A DNA stretch of 41,955 bases from an uncultured Flavobacteriaceae bacterium (GCA_913043275.1 CAJWLL010000015.1:1-41955); one strand, 5' to 3'; counted from the stretch's first letter, positions 7,218-15,603 are shown. Numbers and translations are program-made. The notes: generated by a model not told the origin, from the sequence alone.

Positions 7218-7265
7218 ATGAATTTTAAAAATAATAAGATAAGCTGGTGGAGCGAACTGATCTAA
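7218..7265 (+). CDS. trpL: trp leader peptide
   Basis: This 15-codon frame encodes MNFKNNKISWWSELI and has two adjacent Trp codons (TGG TGG, 7245-7250), a residue that is rare in random short frames. It sits between a strong promoter and a strong intrinsic terminator ahead of trpE, as in attenuation leaders. Ribosome stalling at the Trp codons when charged tRNA-Trp is scarce would be the sensor. It has no Shine-Dalgarno sequence and perhaps almost no 5' leader. The assignment rests on content and position, not on homology. Confidence 0.8.
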   Translation: MNFKNNKISWWSELI

Positions 7266-7324
7266 TCAATTCGTGATCCCGCAATATCCATACAAAAGGC
7301 TTGTCATCACGACAAGCCTTTTTT
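7252..7324 (+). terminator. trp attenuator: competing hairpins and intrinsic terminator
   Basis: The terminator is a perfect 12-bp stem (7294-7305 with 7311-7322, loop ATCAC) with a six-T run at 7319-7324, ending 11 bases before the trpE ATG. Upstream, 7252-7261 pairs with 7265-7274 (nine pairs including one G.U, one mismatch, 3-base loop), just after the Trp codons. The segment TCGTGAT (7271-7277) is perfectly complementary to ATCACGA (7306-7312), that is, the terminator loop plus two stem bases. A ribosome stalled at the Trp codons would mask the first arm, free 7271-7277 and disturb the terminator. The mechanism is inferred. The pairings were read directly. Confidence 0.75.
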
Positions 7325-7335
7325 AATTTTACACC

Positions 7336-8739
7336 ATGCATCCAAGGTTTAAACTACATTCTAAACATCAAAAAATCCTGGCAGACACCCTCACCCCGGT
7401 CAGCGTCTATCTCAAAATCAGGGATCAATTCCCCCACAGCCTTTTGCTGGAAAGCAGTGATTACGACGCTCGGACCAACAACTTCTCCTACATCTGTTGC
7501 AATCCCATTGCCACCCTCAGTATAGGCGGGGGAAAAATCAACTGTACTTTTCCCGACGGTAGCTATCAAGAGAAAAGTTTGATACCGGCAGACTCAGTGC
7601 CACAATTAGTTCAAGATTTTGCCCGGCAATTTGAATCAAAAAAATATCCTTTTAAGTTCATCACCAACGGACTTTTTGGATTCATCGCCCACGAGGCCGT
7701 GTCCCATTTTGAACATTTGACCCTTAGGACGGACAAAAGCAATTTGGAGCTGCCCGAAATCTACTATGCCGTTTATCAAAACATCATCGCCATCAGTCTT
7801 TTCAATCACCAGGCGCATTTGTTTTCTCACAGTTACGACGGCTCAGACAATCTTGATCAAATCAAAAAAATCCTTAAAAAAGACAATACTACCGCCTATC
7901 AATTCAAAAAACAGGGCGACAAAGCCTCCAACCTCACAGATGAGGAATTTACGACCATGGTCAACAAGGCCAAAGAGCACTGTTTTAGGGGAGATGTTTT
8001 TCAGCTGGTGCTTTCCCGCTGCTTTTCACAGGGCTTTTCGGGAGACGAATTCAATGTTTACCGCACATTGAGATCCGTCAACCCCTCGCCCTATCTGTTC
8101 TTTTTTGACTATGGGGATTTCAAGATCTTTGGCAGTTCGCCCGAGGCCCAACTGGTGGTGGAGCAGGGAAGAGCAGAGATTCACCCCATTGCGGGTACCT
8201 TTAGGCGAACGGGCAACGACGCTGAAGACCTTACCTCGGCCGAGCGACTGGCGGCTGATCCAAAAGAAAACAGCGAGCATGTGATGCTGGTCGATCTGGC
8301 CCGCAACGACCTCAGCCGCAACGGAACCGGGGTTGTTGTAGAAAAAAATAGGGAAATACAATTTTTCTCCCACGTCATTCACCTAGTTTCCAAAGTAACG
8401 GCCTTCCTCAAACCCAAGACCAAAACCTTTCAGGTGGTGGCCGACACCTTTCCGGCGGGAACCCTCAGTGGAGCACCCAAGCACATGGCCCTACAACTCA
8501 TTGACCGTTATGAAAACACTGCCCGAAACGCCTATGGAGGGGCATTGGGCTATATGGATTTTCAAGGCAACTTCAACCACTGCATCATCATCCGTTCCTT
8601 TATGAGCAAAAACCAACAGCTCCACTACCAAGCCGGGGCGGGCATCGTGTCAAAATCTGTACCGGAAAAAGAATTACAAGAAGTCTACAACAAACTCGGG
8701 GCCTTGGACAAAGCCCTTACACTGGCCGAAAAAATATAA
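7336..8739 (+). CDS. trpE: Anthranilate synthase component I
   Basis: This 467-residue enzyme converts chorismate to anthranilate using ammonia from TrpG, the first step of tryptophan synthesis. The N-terminal domain carries LLLES (residues 36-40), the motif linked to tryptophan feedback binding. The chorismate-binding domain has GSSPEAQL, IAGTFRRTG, LVDLARNDLSR, TFPAGTLSGAPK and GALGYMDFQGN. It is the first structural gene after the attenuator, and trpG starts two bases after its stop. The LLES motif and the partner trpG favour TrpE over PabB. Codons are notably G+C rich compared with flanking regions. Confidence 0.96.
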   Translation: MHPRFKLHSKHQKILADTLTPVSVYLKIRDQFPHSLLLESSDYDARTNNFSYICCNPIATLSIGGGKINCTFPDGSYQEKSLIPADSVPQLVQDFARQFESKKYPFKFITNGLFGFIAHEAVSHFEHLTLRTDKSNLELPEIYYAVYQNIIAISLFNHQAHLFSHSYDGSDNLDQIKKILKKDNTTAYQFKKQGDKASNLTDEEFTTMVNKAKEHCFRGDVFQLVLSRCFSQGFSGDEFNVYRTLRSVNPSPYLFFFDYGDFKIFGSSPEAQLVVEQGRAEIHPIAGTFRRTGNDAEDLTSAERLAADPKENSEHVMLVDLARNDLSRNGTGVVVEKNREIQFFSHVIHLVSKVTAFLKPKTKTFQVVADTFPAGTLSGAPKHMALQLIDRYENTARNAYGGALGYMDFQGNFNHCIIIRSFMSKNQQLHYQAGAGIVSKSVPEKELQEVYNKLGALDKALTLAEKI

Positions 8740-8741
8740 GC

Positions 8742-9305
8742 ATGAAAAAAATATTTGTCATTGATAATTACGACTCCTTCACCTACAATTTGGTACATTA
8801 TCTGGAGGAATTGGGCGCCGAGGTCACCGTGAGGCGGAACGATCAATTTGAGCTTTCCGAGCCCGAGGCTTATGAATACCTCTTGCTCTCCCCCGGACCC
8901 GGTATTCCAGACGAGGCGGGATTGCTCAAAGCCACCATCGAAAAATACGCCTCCACCAAAAAAATTCTAGGGGTGTGTTTGGGGCAACAGGCCATAGGAG
9001 AAGTTTTTGGCGCCAGTCTGGTCAATTTGGATACCGTTTTCCACGGCGTAGCCACACCGCTAAGGGTAGCCGAAGACGACCTCTTGTTTAAAGACTTACC
9101 TCAAAATTTTGAAGTGGGACGCTACCATTCCTGGGTTGTGCAAACCCCATTGCCTCAGGATTTGGTCGCCACCTCTTTTGATGACAACCAGCAATTGATG
9201 TCCCTCAGACACAAAAGTCTGCCCGTAAGAGCCGTACAATTCCACCCCGAATCCATCTTAACCCCCCATGGGAAAAAAATATTAGAAAACTGGATCAACA
9301 GCTAA
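8742..9305 (+). CDS. trpG: Anthranilate synthase component II (glutamine amidotransferase)
   Basis: This class I glutamine amidotransferase of 187 residues supplies ammonia to TrpE. The catalytic triad is visible: Cys79 in GVCLGQQ, then His168 and Glu170 in VQFHPES. The oxyanion and glutamine-binding elements LLSPGPGIPDEAG are also present, and the protein begins with the family start FVIDNYDSFTYN. The gene begins two bases after trpE and ends three bases before trpD. It may also serve aminodeoxychorismate synthase, as in other bacteria with one such subunit; that is not shown here. Confidence 0.95.
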   Translation: MKKIFVIDNYDSFTYNLVHYLEELGAEVTVRRNDQFELSEPEAYEYLLLSPGPGIPDEAGLLKATIEKYASTKKILGVCLGQQAIGEVFGASLVNLDTVFHGVATPLRVAEDDLLFKDLPQNFEVGRYHSWVVQTPLPQDLVATSFDDNQQLMSLRHKSLPVRAVQFHPESILTPHGKKILENWINS

Positions 9306-9308
9306 ACC

Positions 9309-10304
9309 ATGAAAGCCATAATCAACCGCCTGACCCAACACGAAACCCTGGACCGTAAGGAATCGGAAAGCATACTGACGGGCATTGCCCAGGGGCAGTA
9401 CAACCCCAGTCAGATCGCCTCTTTTTTGACCGTATTCATGATACGCAGCATCACCCTCGAGGAACTCGAAGGCTTTAGAAAAGCACTGCAAAAGCTTTGT
9501 TTGGCCATCGACTTGAGTGAATTCAACCCCATCGATTTGTGTGGAACGGGCGGAGACGGCAAGGACACCTTCAACATCTCAACCCTAGCTTCCTTTGTCA
9601 CTGCAGGAGCCGGGATTAAGGTCGCCAAACACGGTAATTACGGTGTTTCCTCCGGCTGTGGCTCCAGCAATGTTTTGGAGCATTTGGGAATTCGGTTTTC
9701 CAATGATGCCGATTTTCTCAAACGCTGCATCGACCAGGCGGGAATTTGCAACCTCCACGCCCCCCTTTTCCACCCGGCCATGAAAAACGTTGCCCCCATC
9801 CGCAGAGAATTGGGTGTAAAGACTTTTTTCAACATGCTCGGACCACTGGTCAACCCCGCCTTTCCCCAACACCAACTCACCGGGGTTTTCAATCTAGAAT
9901 TGGCAAGGCTGTACGGCTACCTCTTCCAAAAAACAGATCAAAATTTTACCATCTTATACGCCTTGGACGGCTATGATGAAATTTCACTGACCGGCCCTGC
10001 CAAGGCCATCAGAAACAGTGGAGAAAGCCTTATTGCTCCCCAAGATTTTGGTTTGGCACCACTGGACAAAAAACAAATCAGCGGTGGGGATACGGTTACC
10101 TCTTCTGCGGCCATTTTTACGGCCGTATTGGACGGAAAGGGCAGCCCGGCCCAAAACGATGTGGTCTGCGCCAATGCCGCCATGGCCATTGCCACTGCTA
10201 CCGACTGCACCCCGCTGGAAGGATTTGAAAAAGCAAAAGATGCCCTCTTGTCGGGACAGGCCGACAAAGCCTTTAAAACCGTTCAAAAACTCAGTGCTGC
10301 ATGA
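9309..10304 (+). CDS. trpD: Anthranilate phosphoribosyltransferase
   Basis: This 331-residue enzyme transfers phosphoribose from PRPP to anthranilate. The signature DLCGTGGDGKDTFNIST covers the PRPP-binding glycine-rich loop (GTGGDG, 79-84), and KHGN (107-110) follows. The helical N-terminal part and the alpha/beta C-terminal part have normal proportions. Its end overlaps the trpC start by four bases (ATGA), suggesting translational coupling. A sample line within this gene (9541-9600) is 33/60 G+C, well above most of the window. Confidence 0.96.
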   Translation: MKAIINRLTQHETLDRKESESILTGIAQGQYNPSQIASFLTVFMIRSITLEELEGFRKALQKLCLAIDLSEFNPIDLCGTGGDGKDTFNISTLASFVTAGAGIKVAKHGNYGVSSGCGSSNVLEHLGIRFSNDADFLKRCIDQAGICNLHAPLFHPAMKNVAPIRRELGVKTFFNMLGPLVNPAFPQHQLTGVFNLELARLYGYLFQKTDQNFTILYALDGYDEISLTGPAKAIRNSGESLIAPQDFGLAPLDKKQISGGDTVTSSAAIFTAVLDGKGSPAQNDVVCANAAMAIATATDCTPLEGFEKAKDALLSGQADKAFKTVQKLSAA

Positions 10305-11086
10305 CCATCTTAGACCGCATCATCATCGATAAAATCAAGGAGGTCGAGCTGCGAAAAAAAGCGTTTCCTCGGGCCTATTGGGAACAGTCACCCTTGTTCG
10401 AGCGGGAGGGTTTTTCCTTGTCCCAACGTTTGCAGGACAGCCCCTCGGGCATCATCGCCGAGCACAAGCGGCGTTCTCCTTCCCGGAACAACATCAACAG
10501 CAGTTTGTCCGTACATCAGGTCGCCCAAGGCTATGAAAAAGCGGGGGTCTGTGGGATGTCGGTACTGACCGATCAAAAATATTTTGGGGGCAGTCTGGAA
10601 GATTTGACCGCTGCCCGGGCAGTGTGCCAACTTCCGCTTTTGAGAAAAGAATTCATCATCGATCCCTATCAACTGTTCGAGGCCAAGGCCCACGGTGCCG
10701 ATGTGATCTTGTTGATCGCTGCCGTTATGGATCGTGAACAGATCAAGCAACTCTCGGGAACGGCACAAAGTTTGGGCTTGGAGGTGTTGTTGGAAGTCCA
10801 CACCCAAGGTGAACTTCAAAAAGCCCTAATGCCCACTTTAAATATGCTGGGGGTAAACAACCGCAACCTCAAAACCTTTGAAGTTAGTTTGGACACAAGC
10901 AAGGCCTTGGCCGAGCATATCCCCGACGATTTTGTAAAAGTATCCGAAAGTGGCATCAGTTCAACTACGGCCATTAAGTCTCTTCAGTCCTATGGATATC
11001 GCGGCTTTTTGATCGGTGAAAACTTTATGAAAACTGAATCTCCCGGCCTTTCTGCCGAGGATTTCATTAATGCCCTGACCCAGTGA
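10301..11086 (+). CDS. trpC: Indole-3-glycerol phosphate synthase
   Basis: This 261-residue TIM-barrel enzyme closes the indole ring of CdRP. Catalytic residues are visible in order: Glu54 and Lys56 in IIAEHKRRSPS, Lys116 in LLRKEF, Glu in LLEVH, Asn in GVNNRNL and the phosphate-binding end VSESGIS. It is a stand-alone TrpC, not fused to TrpF. It overlaps trpD by four bases (ATGA) and trpF by four bases (GTGA). Confidence 0.95.
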   Translation: MTILDRIIIDKIKEVELRKKAFPRAYWEQSPLFEREGFSLSQRLQDSPSGIIAEHKRRSPSRNNINSSLSVHQVAQGYEKAGVCGMSVLTDQKYFGGSLEDLTAARAVCQLPLLRKEFIIDPYQLFEAKAHGADVILLIAAVMDREQIKQLSGTAQSLGLEVLLEVHTQGELQKALMPTLNMLGVNNRNLKTFEVSLDTSKALAEHIPDDFVKVSESGISSTTAIKSLQSYGYRGFLIGENFMKTESPGLSAEDFINALTQ

Positions 11087-11691
11087 AACTAAAAGTTTGC
11101 GGTATGCGTTCGCTTGAAAACATTGCTTTATTATCGGATTTGGCACCTGACTATATGGGCTTTATTTTTTGGCAACACTCTAAGAGGTTTATCTCTGCAT
11201 CCACTCCCGATTTACATCCCTCCATCAAAAAAACAGGCGTCTTTGTCGATGCCGATTTGACCTATATCTTGGACATTGCAAAACAACACCAACTTCAGGC
11301 CCTTCAACTACACGGTAGTGAAAGCCCTGATTTTTGTCAAAAAATGCAAACCACAGGGCTGGAAATCATCAAAGCCTTTGCAGTAGATTCTGCTTTTGAT
11401 TTTTCGCTTTTGGAGGCCTACGAATCTGTCTGCGATTATTTTTTGTTCGACAGTAAAGGCGAATTGCCCGGTGGTAACAGCAAGCGTTTTGATTGGTCGG
11501 TATTAAAAGAATATCCCTTGGAAAAACCTTTCTTTTTGAGCGGCGGAATCGGTCCAGGAGATCAAGGCGCTATCGCATCGATAATTAGGTTAAATTTGCC
11601 TCTTTATGCAATAGACATCAACAGCAAATTTGAAAGGGAACCAGGGATAAAAGACATTGAAATCATAAAGCAATTTAAAGCATCACTATAA
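11083..11691 (+). CDS. trpF: Phosphoribosylanthranilate isomerase
   Basis: This 202-residue TIM barrel performs the Amadori rearrangement of PRA to CdRP. The catalytic Cys is in KVCGMRS at the N-terminus. LQLHGSES, the GGNSKRFDW segment, LSGGIGPGD and the phosphate-binding end AIDINSKFEREPGIKD follow. It starts with GTG inside the trpC stop (GTGA), and trpB follows after one base. Base composition drops towards the rest of the genome from here on. Confidence 0.94.
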   Translation: MKLKVCGMRSLENIALLSDLAPDYMGFIFWQHSKRFISASTPDLHPSIKKTGVFVDADLTYILDIAKQHQLQALQLHGSESPDFCQKMQTTGLEIIKAFAVDSAFDFSLLEAYESVCDYFLFDSKGELPGGNSKRFDWSVLKEYPLEKPFFLSGGIGPGDQGAIASIIRLNLPLYAIDINSKFEREPGIKDIEIIKQFKASL

Positions 11692-11692
11692 A

Positions 11693-12874
11693 ATGAAATA
11701 TCAGGTAGATGAAAAGGGATTTTACGGTGATTTCGGAGGAGCATATATCCCCGAGATGCTCTACCCCAATGTAGAAGAATTGAGACAAAACTACATTCAG
11801 ATCAGTGAATCGGAGTCTTTTCAAAAAGAATTTAAGTCGCTGCTCAGTGACTATGTAGGTCGTCCGACTCCCCTTTATTTTGCGGAGCGTTTATCTAAAA
11901 AATACAACACCAAGATTTACCTCAAAAGGGAAGATTTGTGTCACACGGGTGCCCACAAGGTCAACAACACCATTGGGCAAATTTTAATGGCTCAACGCTT
12001 GGGTAAAAACCGCATCATAGCAGAAACTGGAGCGGGACAGCACGGGGTGGCGACTGCCACTGTTTGTGCTTTAATGGGGATAGAATGTATCATTTATATG
12101 GGTACTTTGGACATCCAACGTCAAGCCCCCAATGTGGCCCGAATGAAGATGCTGGGTGCAAAGGTCAGGGCAGCCGAATCGGGGAGTAAAACTCTTAAAG
12201 ACGCAACCAATGAAGCTATACGCGACTGGATCAACAATCCAGTAGACACCCACTACATCATTGGATCAGTTGTGGGGCCTCATCCCTACCCCGACATGGT
12301 TGCCCGTTTTCAATCAGTAATCAGTGCCGAGACCCAAGCCCAATTGTTGAAAAAAGAGAATCGGGATTATCCCGATCACATAATTGCTTGTGTTGGAGGT
12401 GGCAGTAATGCTGCAGGTCTTTATTATCACTTTTTGGAAAACCCACGGGTTAACATCATTGCGGTGGAGGCAGCTGGAAAAGGCATCGACTCCGGTAAAA
12501 GTGCTGCTACATCGGCCTTGGGAAAAGAAGGCATCATCCACGGAAGTAAAACTCTGTTGATGCAAACGCCCGACGGACAAATTACAGAGCCCTATTCCAT
12601 CTCTGCCGGGCTAGACTATCCGGGGGTTGGGCCCATGCATGCCCACCTGTTCCGCAGTCAAAGGGCCGAATTCATTTCCATCCCAGATAAGGAGGCCATG
12701 GACTGGGGATTGACCCTCTCTCAAATGGAAGGCATCATCCCTGCCATTGAGACCGCCCATGCTTTTGCCGTATTGGATGTAAGAAAATTCTCCCGGGAAG
12801 AAGTCATCGTTTTTAACTGTTCCGGAAGAGGAGACAAAGATTTAGAAACCTATATCGACCATTTTAAATTGTAA
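11693..12874 (+). CDS. trpB: Tryptophan synthase beta chain
   Basis: This 393-residue PLP enzyme condenses indole with serine. The cofactor lysine is Lys89 in HTGAHKVNN. The phosphate-binding loop is GGGSNAAG, and GAGQHGVATAT and the C-terminal NCSGRGDKD are also present. The length is normal for TrpB1, the form that pairs with TrpA. Its stop shares a base with the trpA start (TAATG), consistent with coupled translation of the alpha2-beta2 complex. Confidence 0.97.
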   Translation: MKYQVDEKGFYGDFGGAYIPEMLYPNVEELRQNYIQISESESFQKEFKSLLSDYVGRPTPLYFAERLSKKYNTKIYLKREDLCHTGAHKVNNTIGQILMAQRLGKNRIIAETGAGQHGVATATVCALMGIECIIYMGTLDIQRQAPNVARMKMLGAKVRAAESGSKTLKDATNEAIRDWINNPVDTHYIIGSVVGPHPYPDMVARFQSVISAETQAQLLKKENRDYPDHIIACVGGGSNAAGLYYHFLENPRVNIIAVEAAGKGIDSGKSAATSALGKEGIIHGSKTLLMQTPDGQITEPYSISAGLDYPGVGPMHAHLFRSQRAEFISIPDKEAMDWGLTLSQMEGIIPAIETAHAFAVLDVRKFSREEVIVFNCSGRGDKDLETYIDHFKL

Positions 12875-13635
12875 TGAACCGCATAGACGAAACCTTCCAA
12901 AAAAAGAAAAAACTACTTTCCATTTATTTCTCAGCCGGACACCCAGAATTGGAGGACACTTTTCCCATACTTTGTGCACTACAAGACAGTGGGGTGGACA
13001 TGGTGGAAATCGGCTTACCCTTTAGCGATCCCTTGGCGGACGGCCCGACGATTCAAAAAAGTTCCACCCGTGCCCTCCTAAATGGCATGACCACCGAAAA
13101 ACTATTTGATCAGCTCCAAAACATAAGGGATAGCATCCATATTCCATTAGTATTGATGGGCTACTTCAACCCTATTATGCAGTTCGGTATTAAGCGGTTT
13201 TGCGAAAAATGTCTAAGCATCGGTATTGATGGTTTAATAATCCCCGACCTGCCCGTAGATATTTACCATCAAAAATATAAACCACTTTTTGACCAGTACA
13301 ATTTGTACAATATGTTTTTGATCACTCCCCAAACTCCGGAGGAAAGGATTCGCTATATTGACAGTTTGTCCAGTGGCTTTATCTATATGGTCAGTAGCGC
13401 CAGTGTCACCGGAGTTCAAAATACTTTTGGGAATACACAAGAAGACTATTTTAAGCGCATTGCCCAGATGAAACTAAATACGCCACAAGTGGTCGGTTTT
13501 GGAATTAGTAATGCCGAAACTTATCGTGCAGCCACCCGTTTCAGTAGCGGTGCTATTATCGGGTCAGCATTCATCCAATTTATAGAAAAGAAAGGTGTCT
13601 CTGCCATTCCAGATTTTATAAAAAGTATTCGCTAA
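12874..13635 (+). CDS. trpA: Tryptophan synthase alpha chain
   Basis: This 253-residue TIM barrel cleaves indole-3-glycerol phosphate to indole, which is channelled to TrpB. The catalytic residues are Glu46 in MVEIGLPFSDP and Asp56 in LADGPTIQ. GLIIPDLPV, MVSSASVTG and VGFGIS are the other family motifs. It is the last gene of the trp operon. I see no strong intrinsic terminator in the 193 bases that follow, only weak AT-rich pairings. Confidence 0.95.
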   Translation: MNRIDETFQKKKKLLSIYFSAGHPELEDTFPILCALQDSGVDMVEIGLPFSDPLADGPTIQKSSTRALLNGMTTEKLFDQLQNIRDSIHIPLVLMGYFNPIMQFGIKRFCEKCLSIGIDGLIIPDLPVDIYHQKYKPLFDQYNLYNMFLITPQTPEERIRYIDSLSSGFIYMVSSASVTGVQNTFGNTQEDYFKRIAQMKLNTPQVVGFGISNAETYRAATRFSSGAIIGSAFIQFIEKKGVSAIPDFIKSIR

Positions 13636-13828
13636 TTCGATCTTTTTTAATAAAATTAAATTTTACTTTTTCACAACAATTTTTGTAAATAAAAAAACGG
13701 ATAATCGATAAATACTTCTCTTTTAAAAGTATAATGGTTTTTTATCCTTAATCACTTGTAGTTTTTTAAAATAAATATTTGTCATTTGTTATAAAAAGAG
13801 ATAATTCCTAAAATCACTATTTTAGGGT

Positions 13829-14530
13829 ATGTTTTTAAGAGCTTTAATTCTTCTATTTTTATACTTAAGCACGACAGTGGCTCAGCGAAATTTGCACGAG
13901 CGTTGGGAAGGACAACTGCAGCGCTATATAGCTCCCACAGGAGTAGTCAACTACAGGGATTGGAAAAAAGAAGCTCATGCCCTGCATGCCTACCTTAAGG
14001 CCCTTGAGGATCATCCACCACAGCACTATTGGACACCAACCAATTGCAAGGCCTATTGGATCAATGTATATAATGCAGCTACGGTGGCGCTGGTACTCAA
14101 ACACTATCCCTTGCAAAGTATTCGCCAAATCGATGCACCCTGGGAAACTGAAGTTTTCCATTGGGAAGATCAGTCAATGAGTCTAAAAGCGATTGAAGAA
14201 CGATTGCTAAAAATGAATGATCCTCGTATCTTGTTCGCCTTACATCGAGCGACAGTATCGGGTCCAAGTTTATCAAGAGAGCCCTACCGCAGTAGCACGC
14301 TAGAGGAACAACTTCAGGCTGCTGCCATAAAGTTTTTAAACGACCCTAGCCAAAATCAATGCCAAAAAGAAGTAAGCCGATTATCACGCATCTTTCTTTG
14401 GCACTCTAGGCATTTTGGCTCCTTGGAACAACGGCTCACCCTGCTCCAAAAATACGCTTGTACGGGAGTCTATGAAAAAACAAACTTTAGCTATCTGCCA
14501 TTCGACTGGCGGCTTAACGAACACCAGTAG
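13829..14530 (+). CDS. Secreted DUF547 protein with altered motif
   Basis: This 233-residue exported protein of unknown function has a signal peptide (about residues 1-18, ending TTVAQ). The DUF547 core is recognisable from KAYWINVYNAATVALVL (74-90), the IEERLL segment and DPRILFAL (131-138). The family's cysteine-containing stretch, normally like NCASxSCPPL, reads HRATVSGPSL here (139-148), so both usual cysteines are absent. The rest of the domain is intact, which suggests altered function rather than a broken gene. It is preceded by a 193-base spacer and followed by a convergent gene. Confidence 0.8.
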   Translation: MFLRALILLFLYLSTTVAQRNLHERWEGQLQRYIAPTGVVNYRDWKKEAHALHAYLKALEDHPPQHYWTPTNCKAYWINVYNAATVALVLKHYPLQSIRQIDAPWETEVFHWEDQSMSLKAIEERLLKMNDPRILFALHRATVSGPSLSREPYRSSTLEEQLQAAAIKFLNDPSQNQCQKEVSRLSRIFLWHSRHFGSLEQRLTLLQKYACTGVYEKTNFSYLPFDWRLNEHQ

Positions 14531-14834
14531 TGGAATAAAATTCCTTTAAGCTTTTAGTATTTACTCTAGAAGGGTATAAAAAAGGTCAAAACAACTACCT
14601 AAAAAGGCCGGAAAGCAAAAAAAATGATCAAATTAGAGGACGAGCCAAAAACCAATCAAAGACTTTTCCATACTGATAGAGAATCTTTTTCCATATTATA
14701 AAACAAAGCATTTCAAAAAAGAGTTATAAAATGAAAATAATAATATAAGTCTATATAGAACTTAGGAACATTGTGAATTCCATAAATTCTAATATTTTGA
14801 GTTATTCCAATTTGTTAAAAAAAGTAGAGAGTGA
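14531..14834. other. Intergenic region between convergent genes
   Basis: This AT-rich spacer has no recognisable gene. A small hairpin GGAAT/ATTCC with a 3-base loop (14532-14544) followed by TTTAAGCTTTTAG lies directly after the DUF547 stop and could be a weak terminator. No other structure stands out. Confidence 0.5.
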
Positions 14835-15539
14835 CTAAGAGATCATTTTAAGGAATTGTATTTCCTTATCGGCAAGCGAACGCCATCGACCTCTAGGCAG
14901 GTCTTTTTTGGTCAATCCAGCCAGTAGCACCCGATCGATAGAAAGGGCTTTTAGGGATCTTTGTTCCAATATTTTTTTGAGCAAACCCGGAGATAGATTG
15001 GAAGCATCAATTCCAATTTCTTTTTTGCTTCCCCCTTGAATAAAAACAGCAGATTTTACCTTATAAACCTTGTCTAGGATTCGGACACCTTTGGTTAGGG
15101 CTTCTAGATCTGAAGTTTCAGCGTTTTCCTCTAATATCACCTTGTAGATTGTAGGAAATCGAGAATTGGGATTAGCCAGCTTATGGCGCAGATTGTCATC
15201 GTTACTCATCAATAATAAACCAGTAACAATACGTCCCATATCCCCAATAGGCTGAACCTTTTCAGAATGTTTACTTCGAATGAGTTCTTGAACCGATTTT
15301 TTGACCTTTCCTCCTTGAGTGGTAGCTACAAAGCCCTTCGGTTTGTTAAGCAAAAGATAAACGAGAGGACTGCTATTGACTAATTGGTCGTCGAAGTGCA
15401 CCTTGTCTCCAATCTGCACCTTAAAGCCCATTTCGGTCACCACCTTAGCATTAACCTTTACCAAGCCCATGGCGATTAACTGATCTGCCTTGCGGCGTGA
15501 ACAGATACCTGCATTGGAGAGAAATTTATTTAAACGCAT
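14835..15539 (-). CDS. RsuA/RluB-type pseudouridine synthase homologue lacking catalytic motifs
   Basis: The ATG at 15539 gives 234 residues: an S4 RNA-binding domain (MRLNKFLSNAGICSRRKADQ...) and an RsuA/RluB/RluF-type catalytic domain ending in the flavobacterial LLAGLTKKDLPRGRW. The family's catalytic motif GRLDxxTxGLLL is here GDMGRIVTGLLL, with Gly102 where the essential Asp belongs. The later KNRxxRR motif is also gone, replaced around SPGLLKKILEQ. The frame is nevertheless intact. It may keep an RNA-binding role, or be decaying. A TTG at 15629 would add 30 basic residues but overlaps the UbiA-like remnant. It follows mevalonate genes on the same strand. Confidence 0.8.
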   Translation of the reverse strand: MRLNKFLSNAGICSRRKADQLIAMGLVKVNAKVVTEMGFKVQIGDKVHFDDQLVNSSPLVYLLLNKPKGFVATTQGGKVKKSVQELIRSKHSEKVQPIGDMGRIVTGLLLMSNDDNLRHKLANPNSRFPTIYKVILEENAETSDLEALTKGVRILDKVYKVKSAVFIQGGSKKEIGIDASNLSPGLLKKILEQRSLKALSIDRVLLAGLTKKDLPRGRWRSLADKEIQFLKMIS

Positions 15540-15603
15540 TCCCTGAAGAGAGGATGGTCCAACCTTGATGGCAGATTTTTTTATATTTTGTGGCACAATT
15601 TTC

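Noticed and set aside
7238-7305. Alternative antiterminator in the trp leader: 7238-7245 with 7298-7305 (eight pairs, two G.U)
   Set aside because: The first segment ends at the first Trp codon and would be hidden by a ribosome stalled there, giving read-through when tryptophan is plentiful, the wrong direction. It was kept only as a possible minor structure.
13636-13828. Terminator after trpA
   Set aside because: Only weak AT-only pairings with long loops were found, without a stable G+C stem followed by a T run.
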